Positions 28,891 to 35,363 of a stretch of DNA of 41,358 nt are shown one piece after another. This DNA is from Planctomycetota bacterium (GTDB taxonomy: Bacteria > Planctomycetota > SZUA-567 > JAKLDR01). Below the pieces are notes generated by a model. That model was not told where the DNA came from. It ran no database searches and worked only from the letters and a program-made list of their open reading frames with translations. Positions within the stretch are counted from its first letter, which is position 1, and each line of letters opens with the position of its first letter. The stretch lies in contig JAKLDR010000033.1 in the NCBI GenBank assembly GCA_022703445.1, positions 1 through 41,358 of the forward strand. The letters run 5' to 3'. The position numbers and the translations under genes were made by a program.

Positions 28891-29187
28891 TTGCCGCAGG
28901 ATCGGGAGTTGGGCGCGGGGGCGGAGTCCGCGGGAACGTCCCGCACCGGCCGGGACGGCCCCGGCACCTGGCCGCAGAAGGTCCGCGAGCTCTGCCACGG
29001 CATCAACAACCACCTGGGCGTGATAACCGGCCACGTCGAGCTCATGACCTCCGCAGGCGGCCGCCACCTGCCTCCGGACGTGATCCGGCGCCTGCGGCAG
29101 ATCGATGAGGCCGCCGAGCGGATCAGGGCCCTCGTAGGACAGGCGGCCGCTGAGTCCCGGTCCGCGCCCGCCGAGCGGGAGGCCTGA
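28891..29187 (+). CDS. Small histidine-kinase-type dimerization-domain protein
   Basis: About 98 residues from a TTG start preceded by a GGAG-like site; the frame is open further upstream but that is ilvC read in another frame. The segment ELCHGINNHLGVITGHVELM resembles the H-box of HisKA domains (pattern H-x-(I/L)-N-N-x-L-x3-x-G-x-x-(E)-L) and is followed by a second helix (VIRRLRQIDEAAERIRALV), making a helical hairpin. There is no ATPase domain, so it could be a phosphotransfer partner or a relic of a sensor kinase. It ends nine bases before the phosphoesterase gene. The exact start is uncertain. Confidence 0.55.
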   Translation: MPQDRELGAGAESAGTSRTGRDGPGTWPQKVRELCHGINNHLGVITGHVELMTSAGGRHLPPDVIRRLRQIDEAAERIRALVGQAAAESRSAPAEREA

Positions 29188-29195
29188 ATCCGCCC

Positions 29196-29969
29196 ATGAC
29201 CTCAGCGCGCAGGGCCTTCGTCTCTGACATCCACGGGAACACCCCCGCGCTCGAGGCGGTGCTAGCCGACATTGACCGGCGCGGCATCCCGGAGACCTGG
29301 TGCGGCGGAGACCTTGTCGGCTACGGGCCGGACCCCGAGGGCTGCATCCGCCTGATCGTGAAGCACGCCCGGCGCTGTATCATGGGCAACCATGACTGGG
29401 CGCTGCTGAACGACCCGATAGGCTTCAACCCGGTGGCTGCCGAGGCCATAGCCTGCAACCGCCGGATCATGGGCGAACACTGCTACGTGGGCGTCAGGCC
29501 CGGCTGCGCCGACTGGAACTGGCTGCGGGCGCTGCCCGACGGCAGCGAGGAGCCAGGCCTGCTCAACGTCCACGCCTCGCCGCGCGACCGGCTGTCCGAA
29601 TACGTGCTGGCCAGCGACGTGGCCTACGGCCCGAGCGACAAGATCGTGGATATCTTCTCGCGCTTCGAACGGCTCTGCGTGGTCGGCCACAGCCACCGCC
29701 CGGGCATAGTCACCCCTGACTTCCGGTGGCTGCGCCCCGAGGACTTGCCCGAAGGGCTGATCATGCGGAAGGGCGGCAAGTACCTTCTCAATGACGGCTC
29801 CGTCGGCCAGCCACGCGACGGCGACAACCGCGCCTGCTACGCGGAGGTCGACGGCGACCGGCTCATCTTCCACCGGGTGGCCTACGACTACAAGAAGACC
29901 ATGGAGATGATCTACAAGGTCGGTTGCCTGGCGCCCATCTGTGCGGAGCGGCTGGCGATCGGGCGGTAG
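29196..29969 (+). CDS. Metallophosphoesterase (calcineurin-like, YfcE/PrpE type)
   Basis: 257 residues, cytoplasmic. All metal-binding motifs are present: D11 and H13 (SDIHGN), D39 (GGDLVGYG), N65-H66 (MGNHDWAL), H126 (NVHASP) and H165/H167 (GHSHRPG). The family includes phosphodiesterases and protein or diadenosine-tetraphosphate phosphatases; the GDLVGYGPDPEGC and NDGSVGQPRDGD segments are those of the single-domain bacterial branch. The substrate cannot be told. Nine bases separate it from the small helical protein gene, so both probably share the ilvC transcript. A hairpin at 30105-30134 lies after it. Confidence 0.9.
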   Translation: MTSARRAFVSDIHGNTPALEAVLADIDRRGIPETWCGGDLVGYGPDPEGCIRLIVKHARRCIMGNHDWALLNDPIGFNPVAAEAIACNRRIMGEHCYVGVRPGCADWNWLRALPDGSEEPGLLNVHASPRDRLSEYVLASDVAYGPSDKIVDIFSRFERLCVVGHSHRPGIVTPDFRWLRPEDLPEGLIMRKGGKYLLNDGSVGQPRDGDNRACYAEVDGDRLIFHRVAYDYKKTMEMIYKVGCLAPICAERLAIGR

Positions 29970-30104
29970 CGCCCCTGTACATCCGGGCGCAGCGGTGCTC
30001 ACGGAACTGCTCAGCCCGCGACGGTAATCGGCAGAGACCGGACCATGGACTCACCGGCCGTCCCGCTGCACACGAAACATGCTGCCGACAGGAGCCGGGA
30101 AATG

Positions 30105-30134
30105 GCCGGGGCGGAGGTCGCCCCCCGCCCCGGC
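30105..30134. terminator. Bidirectional hairpin between convergent genes
   Basis: GCCGGGGCGG (30105-30114) pairs with CCGCCCCGGC (30125-30134) across a 10-base loop; the stem continues with one bulge into AATG/CATT. It lies between the phosphoesterase and peptidase genes, which converge. No long T-run on either side. Confidence 0.45.
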
Positions 30135-30157
30135 ATTGTCCGCCTTGCGATGCCTAG

Positions 30158-32269
30158 CTATTTCCTGGGCGGCTTGCCGCTGCTGCCCACCTTCGCCTGG
30201 ACCTGATTGGAGTAACCGGAGACGCCCTTGACCGCGCTGAAGGCCTGCACCCGGTACAGGTAGGTGCCCGCAGCCACGCCGGTCTGGGAGAAGGCTGTCA
30301 CGTTGGCGCCGACCGTCCCCACGCGCGTCCACGTGGTCTTGCCCTTGGCCGTCACCCCGCGCTCCACGTAGAACCCATCCTCGCAGCCGGCGTTGTCCGT
30401 CCAGCCAAGCGTCACCGTGGTGCCGGAGACGGCCGCGGTCAGGCCGCTGGGGGCATTGAGCTGGTTGGGGTCGGGGCTGACCGTGATCACCAGGGTGGTC
30501 TCGCCGGTGGCCCCCTTGTCGTCGGTTACGGTCAGCGCGGCCAGGAAAGTGCCGGCCGCGGTGTAGGTGTGGCTGGCGGTCTCGCCCGTGGCCGTGGCGC
30601 CGTCGCCGAAGTTCCAGGCCCAGGAGATGATCGCGCCGTCCGGGTCGCGCGAGCCGGCGCTGCTGAAGGCCACGACCAGCGGAGCGGCGCCGCTCTCCGG
30701 AGTGGCCGAGGCCATGGCCACTGGCCCGATGTTGCCGGAATTGTAGGTGTAGTCTATCCAGGCGTACTTCTGCTGCCCGCCGTCGGCGGCCTGGGGCACG
30801 TTGGCGGCGCTGCCGGCCAGGACGTCGCCGGTGTCCTTGACCTCGTAGAGGTTGAAGGCCTTGAGCGTGGACGGATCGCCGGTGCCGCTGTCGTATACCC
30901 CGACGTACCAGCGCTTGGCGGCGGTGGTGGTGGGGGCCAGATCGGTGAAGTCATAGTAGAACGTGCCGTCGACCGCGGTGGTGCCGCCGTTGAAGGCCAG
31001 GGCGCCGCCCTGGAAGCTGATCAGGTTGGGGTACCAGGTCGAAGCCGGCGTGGTGGCCGTGGTCGCGGAGATCCCCAGGTTCATGCGCAGCTGGTTGCGC
31101 TTGGCGGCGTTGACCGTGAACTGGGCGACAACCCTGGGCTGGTAGGCCGCGCGGGCGGTGACCCAGCAGGCCTCGTTGTACCACCAGGCGGCGACGCGGC
31201 TGGCGCTGGGCGCGCCGGCCACCGCGGAGGTGGCCTTCAGCGCATCGTAGGACAGCCAGGTGAAGCCGGCCTCGTTCCAGCCGGTGCCCCAGGAGTTGCA
31301 GATCCGGAAGGCGCCCTTCTCGCCGTTGTCCACGACGCCGTTGGAGTTCATGTCCACCCAGATGTCGTCGTTGTAGCCGACCACGGTCATGGCGTGGCCG
31401 CTGGAGTTGACCACCGCGTAGTAGCAGCAGTTTTTGCCGACGAACGCGTCATCCGCCGTGGTGGCCGGGTCGTTGGCGATGGCCTTGTACTGCCAGCCGT
31501 AGATGTCCGTGGCGTAGTTGAGGACGTAGCCGTTGGCCAGGAGCTGCTTGAGTTGGGCCACGCCGGTGGCGGTGTCCAGCCCGCTGACCCGGCCGGTCTG
31601 GTAGGCCCGGACGTTGATGGCGTTGCGCCAGACCGAGGGGGTCAGGCACCAGGCGGTGTAGTTGCCGTCGTAGGGGAACTCGGCCCAGGTGGCCAGGCCG
31701 TGGCTGATGGCGATGTTGTAGGCGTCGTAGTGCCAGGTGCCCTGGTTGGCGCCGCCGTTGAGCATGTTATAGGTCCACTTCGGCGAGAAGCGCAGGGTGT
31801 CGCCGCCGTTCTTGGCGTCCCAGTCGCGGGCCATGGCGGTCATGTGGGTGAGCGTGTAGTAGACAGAGCTGAACTGCGCGCAGGAGCCCAGCGACCCCTG
31901 GCTGCGCACCGGCGGGAAGTACTTGAGCGCGCTGTTGTCCACGTAGCTGGGCAGGATCGCCGGGGCCTCCGCGCCCGCGCCGGAGGCAGCGACTTCCTCG
32001 CCGACCGCGACCACGCCGGCCTCGGCCTCGGTGAGCTGGGCGAGCCCCTTCTTGCCGCGCTCCGCATTGACGCGCTCGAGTCCAAGCTTGTTGAGCCGCA
32101 CCTTGCCGGTCTTGAGCATGTGCTGGTCGGCCCACTGGAGTTCCGCAGCGGTTGGCCGGCGGCAGCCGGTGGCGTGCGGGTCGGCGTCCTGGGCCCTGGC
32201 GGCTCCCCCAGGCATCAGACCGGCCACCACCATGGTCAAGGAAGCCACCAGAGTCTGCAGGAATCTCAT
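30158..32269 (-). CDS. Secreted papain-family (C1) cysteine peptidase with PKD and FN3 domains
   Basis: 703 residues. A signal peptide (about 1-26, ARA cleavage) is followed by a propeptide-like region (30-105). The catalytic domain has the active-site Cys in SQGSLGSCAQF (C130), His in SSGHAMTVVGY (H292) and Asn in ICNSWGTGW (N325), the full papain triad. Between His and Asn lies a calcium-loop-like insert, DMNSNGVVDNGE (306-317). A beta-rich region (about 360-510), a PKD domain (about 515-600, with WNFGDG) and an FN3 domain (about 605-695) follow, as in secreted polymer-degrading enzymes. ATG 32269 is chosen because AAAGGAG is seven bases before it and only one base before ATG 32275. Confidence 0.88.
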   Translation of the reverse strand: MRFLQTLVASLTMVVAGLMPGGAARAQDADPHATGCRRPTAAELQWADQHMLKTGKVRLNKLGLERVNAERGKKGLAQLTEAEAGVVAVGEEVAASGAGAEAPAILPSYVDNSALKYFPPVRSQGSLGSCAQFSSVYYTLTHMTAMARDWDAKNGGDTLRFSPKWTYNMLNGGANQGTWHYDAYNIAISHGLATWAEFPYDGNYTAWCLTPSVWRNAINVRAYQTGRVSGLDTATGVAQLKQLLANGYVLNYATDIYGWQYKAIANDPATTADDAFVGKNCCYYAVVNSSGHAMTVVGYNDDIWVDMNSNGVVDNGEKGAFRICNSWGTGWNEAGFTWLSYDALKATSAVAGAPSASRVAAWWYNEACWVTARAAYQPRVVAQFTVNAAKRNQLRMNLGISATTATTPASTWYPNLISFQGGALAFNGGTTAVDGTFYYDFTDLAPTTTAAKRWYVGVYDSGTGDPSTLKAFNLYEVKDTGDVLAGSAANVPQAADGGQQKYAWIDYTYNSGNIGPVAMASATPESGAAPLVVAFSSAGSRDPDGAIISWAWNFGDGATATGETASHTYTAAGTFLAALTVTDDKGATGETTLVITVSPDPNQLNAPSGLTAAVSGTTVTLGWTDNAGCEDGFYVERGVTAKGKTTWTRVGTVGANVTAFSQTGVAAGTYLYRVQAFSAVKGVSGYSNQVQAKVGSSGKPPRK

Positions 32270-32383
32270 CGGCATGCTCCTTTCCGGACCCACACAGTCA
32301 CCGCGGGCACCCCCGCTGCACACGTGCATATAGGCACGACAACCTATGGTTTCTACACAAAACCTCCCGGAATTCCGCACCTC

Positions 32384-32413
32384 CAACGCTCAACCGGGGC
32401 AACATGCAAGAGG
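32384..32413. repeat. Degenerate single-arm heptad run
   Basis: CAACGCT, CAACCGG, a 2-base slip, CAACATG, CAAGAGG. CAACGCTCAAC and GCAACATGCAA also occur in array D. No second arm is evident; it lies upstream of the ECF sigma gene. Confidence 0.3.
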
Positions 32414-32420
32414 CCTGAAC

Positions 32421-32447
32421 TTGCACCTTTCGGATATGCGCTAGAAT
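32421..32447 (+). promoter_or_regulatory. Possible promoter for the first ECF sigma gene
   Basis: TTGCAC (32421-32426), a short 15-base spacer, TAGAAT (32442-32447). The short spacer lowers confidence; an ECF-type autoregulated promoter is an alternative I cannot define. Confidence 0.35.
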
Positions 32448-32524
32448 CTTCAGAGCACGTTTCCACCGCGGAACAGCGCCTGCGACAGGCTCTGCGACCC
32501 GCGATCCCGCGCTTGGGAGGCGTC

Positions 32525-33097
32525 TTGGCGGACGAAGCCGATCTGCTCGTAAGGGCGTCCCGGGGCGACCAAGCGGCCGCCGGCCGCATCTACGACCGCC
32601 ACGCGCCGGGGGTGTTGCGTTTCCTCGTGCTGATGCTCGGGGAGGAGAACACGGCCGAGGATGTTCTCCAGGAATCCTTCAGCTATCTCTTCAAGAACGC
32701 CACCCGCTACGATCCCGCCAGATCCAGCATCTCAACGTGGTTGCGGCAGATCGCCTACAGCATGGCCCGCAACGAACTGCGGAGAAGGCGGCGCCGGCCA
32801 TCGGTCTCGCTGGAGGCGCCGGTGCCCTGCGACGGCGGGACCAGGCCATTGTCCGAACTCCTGGCCGCCCGCGAATCCAACCCGGCCGGACACCGTGCGG
32901 CCAAGGCGCTGGAGGTCATCAGCCGCCTGCCGGAGGACGACCGCCGGGTACTCATACTGAGGCATGTGGAAGGTTGCCAGCCCAGACAGATGGCCAGGAT
33001 TCTTGGGATCAGTTCCAAGGCGGTCTCGATGCGCATCTGGAGGGCTCTCAACCGGTTGCGCAGTGAGCTGCTCAGGGACTCCTGCGATTTCCCGTAG
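32525..33097 (+). CDS. ECF RNA polymerase sigma factor
   Basis: 190 residues from TTG 32525, preceded by GGGAGG at a rather short distance. Region 2 reads AAGRIYDRHAPGVLRFLVLML, then ENTAEDVLQESFSYLF and STWLRQIAYSMARNELRRRRRR. Region 4 is SRLPEDDRRVLILRHVEGCQPRQMARILGISSKAVSMRIWRALNRLRSEL, a standard helix-turn-helix for the -35 element. The frame is open far upstream (antisense to the peptidase gene), so the start rests on the ribosome site and on the usual ECF length. The next gene, 67 bases downstream, encodes its likely anti-sigma factor. Confidence 0.9.
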   Translation: MADEADLLVRASRGDQAAAGRIYDRHAPGVLRFLVLMLGEENTAEDVLQESFSYLFKNATRYDPARSSISTWLRQIAYSMARNELRRRRRRPSVSLEAPVPCDGGTRPLSELLAARESNPAGHRAAKALEVISRLPEDDRRVLILRHVEGCQPRQMARILGISSKAVSMRIWRALNRLRSELLRDSCDFP

Positions 33098-33163
33098 AAG
33101 ATCGTCCGGACGGGTTTAGATGACGATGGAAACCGGTAGTCGGCAAAGAGGCGCAGGAAGGCA

Positions 33164-34534
33164 ATGATCGAGTGCACTAAGGCTCGGGAACTCATCACCG
33201 CCAAGGCCCTGGCTCCGCTGGGGCAGGTCGATGATGGCCTCCTGAATGCCCATCTCGCCACCTGCCAGGACTGCACCCGGCTGGCGCGGGCCACCGCCGC
33301 GGTGGTCGCCGGCCTGGAGGGACTGGCCGGAGCCGGCATCAGCCCGCGCCCCGAGGTTCGCGCCCGCGTGCTGGCTGCGTTGCCCGTACAGCGGCCGGCC
33401 TCCCGGAGGAGCGTGCGCAAGGTTGCCAGTTCGCGCCGCCAGCGCCGACCGGCCTTCGGATACGGAGCCCAAATGGCCGTGGCGGCGGTCCTGGTCATCG
33501 CCGCCGGCTTCTGGTTCTTCGGACTCCACCGCGATACCCCCACTGTACCGGCTGAGGTCCCGGAACGGCCGGTTGTTGCAGGCCCGGCGGTGGGCGGCCC
33601 TGACCTCCCAACGCTGGACAGGTGCGACGACCACTGTCAGATAGTCCGCAGCGGCCGCAGCCTGGACGTCTCCGCGGGAATGCGGCTTGTCGCCGGAGAC
33701 CGGCTTATGACCGCTGGCCGCGGACGGGCCGGGCTCCGCTATCGGGACGGCTCCTCCGTGGCGCTCAACGGTGGCAGCACCGTCACCATCGAAGTCTCGA
33801 TGGCCGGAAAGCGGCTGACTCTGGAACGCGGCGAAGTCTTCGTCGATGCGGCGGGGCAGCCAGTCGGCAGGCCGATGGTTCTGAATCCCGACCGGGAAGA
33901 TCAGGTGACCGTCCTGGGCACGGCCTTCGAACTGACCCGCGGCGAGAACCGCACCGAACTCCGCATGCTGCACGGCCGCGTGGCCTTCGGCAGGGACCGG
34001 GCGGTCGAGGTCGGCGGTGGCCAGGGCAGTGCCATCCATGGGCCTGCGGGACCTGAGCCGCCCACGACTTGTCCGGCCGAGGAGGTTGCCGCCTGGCGTT
34101 CCGCGCCGTCCTCCGCCGAGGTCTCCGCTCCCACGCCGGAACCGCCCCCGGTCGCAGCCGGGACGGCAGGCGGCCCGGCGCAGCAGCCCGCCAGACACCC
34201 GGGGCTGGAGCCGGCCCTCCCGGCAGGCAGAGAGAACCCCGCTCACGAGGACGGGCCGCCGGTCGCCGTCGGGCCCGGCAAGGGGCACGACGACGCGGAC
34301 AAGGGACCTGCCGATCAGGCCAACAACGCCAAGATCGAGGGCAAGAAGGACGAAGGCCAGAAGGACAAGCCCGAGGACAAGGGCGTGAAGCCGCCCGACC
34401 CTCCCAAGGAAGACAAGAAGCCGGATGACGACGGCTCCAAGAAACCGCCCGCCGGGAACAAGCCGCCGGCTCAGCCCCAGCCAGCCGCACCCGTCAAGCC
34501 CGCCAAGCCGCCCAAGCCCGTCAAGACCAAGTAG
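33164..34534 (+). CDS. Anti-sigma factor with zinc-finger and FecR domains, long charged tail
   Basis: 456 residues. The N-terminal zinc anti-sigma motif is H30-x3-C34-x2-C37 (HLATCQDC) with C4 as a possible fourth ligand. A basic stretch (80-97) and a single membrane span (about 102-121) follow. The extracytoplasmic FecR-like domain covers about 155-300, with RLVAGDRLMTAGRGRAGLRYRDGS and VLGTAFELTRGENRTELRMLHGRV. The last 140 residues are Pro/Lys/Asp/Glu-rich and disordered (for example KGKKDEGQKDKPEDKG-like runs), perhaps spanning or binding the cell envelope. It should hold the adjacent ECF sigma factor until an envelope signal is sensed. CAGGAAGG precedes the ATG. Confidence 0.87.
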   Translation: MIECTKARELITAKALAPLGQVDDGLLNAHLATCQDCTRLARATAAVVAGLEGLAGAGISPRPEVRARVLAALPVQRPASRRSVRKVASSRRQRRPAFGYGAQMAVAAVLVIAAGFWFFGLHRDTPTVPAEVPERPVVAGPAVGGPDLPTLDRCDDHCQIVRSGRSLDVSAGMRLVAGDRLMTAGRGRAGLRYRDGSSVALNGGSTVTIEVSMAGKRLTLERGEVFVDAAGQPVGRPMVLNPDREDQVTVLGTAFELTRGENRTELRMLHGRVAFGRDRAVEVGGGQGSAIHGPAGPEPPTTCPAEEVAAWRSAPSSAEVSAPTPEPPPVAAGTAGGPAQQPARHPGLEPALPAGRENPAHEDGPPVAVGPGKGHDDADKGPADQANNAKIEGKKDEGQKDKPEDKGVKPPDPPKEDKKPDDDGSKKPPAGNKPPAQPQPAAPVKPAKPPKPVKTK

Positions 34535-34554
34535 CCGGGAACCGGACGGCCGTC

Positions 34555-35130
34555 TCAGAGTATTGCCGAGAGCCTCTCCCGGCTGGCGTCATCCATCTTC
34601 GAGATGGACGGGAAGTCGTAGTGGTTGCCGGACAGGTCGGTGACCCGTATGCGGTCCGCGCCCTGGTAGCGGACCGCCTCGCGCGGGCTCTCGGTGTGGA
34701 AGACCCTCTCGCCTCGACTCGTGCGCACCCGCCAGCGGATCAGGAATGGGCGGAGTTCGTCTATTGCCTCGATGGCGCCCACCTGGGGGATGAGGTAGCG
34801 GACTTCCAGCGCCGCCCTGACGGCCGCGCGGCTAGCCGCGTCGAGGCTCTCCAGGGAGCGGATCATGCCCGCCGGCTCGCCCTTGGCGTCGCGGAGCTCC
34901 ACGTACTCGCCGGGCGCCGTCACCGGGAAACCCATGGCCGCCCGGACGTCGGCGAGTTCCTCTCCGGAGCCGATCCGCACACAGAGCCGCGCGGCCTCCG
35001 GCTCCCAGCGCGCCGCGACCTCGCCGGGCTCGAGCCAGCGGATGGCCGGCTTCTCGGGAGGCGCCGCGGGGGCCGGGGCCGGGGAGACTGGCTGGGCTTC
35101 GCCCTGCGCCTTGTTCTCGCCGTCAGTCAT
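34555..35130 (-). CDS. DUF1854 protein, partner of an ABC exporter
   Basis: 191 residues. The first 30 are Ala/Pro-rich and disordered; the rest matches DUF1854 as I know it, with VELRDAKGEPAGMIRSLESL, LEVRYLIPQVGAIEAIDE, FHTESPREAVRY and RIRVTDLSGNHYDFPS. DUF1854 genes occur next to a distinctive ABC transporter and have been annotated as linked to cyanophycin metabolism; no cyanophycin gene is in this window. The partner transporter gene lies directly upstream on the same strand, separated by heptad array D. No strong ribosome site is visible at the ATG. The gene converges with the anti-sigma gene. Confidence 0.8.
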   Translation of the reverse strand: MTDGENKAQGEAQPVSPAPAPAAPPEKPAIRWLEPGEVAARWEPEAARLCVRIGSGEELADVRAAMGFPVTAPGEYVELRDAKGEPAGMIRSLESLDAASRAAVRAALEVRYLIPQVGAIEAIDELRPFLIRWRVRTSRGERVFHTESPREAVRYQGADRIRVTDLSGNHYDFPSISKMDDASRERLSAIL

Positions 35131-35161
35131 GTTCGGTCGCGCCCTTCGCTATCCGAGCGGT

Positions 35162-35346
35162 CAACACGCAACATCCAACACCCAACATGCAACATGCAAT
35201 GCCAAGGAGGGGGCTGTTTCCGCCAATAGTCGTTGAAGATTGCGGATTGGACGTTGAGTTGTCCCGGTTTCCCTCAGCTTGGAGACGGCTCCTTCCGACA
35301 TTCGTTGAGCGTTGCGTGTTGCATGTTGCGTGTTGCATGTTGAGCC
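35162..35346. repeat. Inverted heptad array D (CAACATG type, three arms)
   Basis: Arm 1, 35162-35203: CAACACG, CAACATC, CAACACC, CAACATG, CAACATG, CAATGCC. Arm 3, 35304-35345: GTTGAGC, GTTGCGT, GTTGCAT, GTTGCGT, GTTGCAT, GTTGAGC, the complement of arm 1. Between them, 35231-35263, a more worn arm in the same orientation as arm 3 (GTTGAAG, ATTGCGG, ATTGGAC, GTTGAGT). It fills the spacer between the ABC exporter stop and the DUF1854 start. Confidence 0.8.
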
Positions 35347-35363
35347 GTCGTTTCCCCACGCCG

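Noticed and set aside
30062..32324. 13-base direct repeat CCCGCTGCACACG on both sides of the papain-type peptidase gene (30062-30074 and 32312-32324), suggesting an inserted cassette
   Set aside because: Exact 13-mers are expected several times by chance in 41 kb of GC-rich sequence, and there is no integrase, transposase or composition change.
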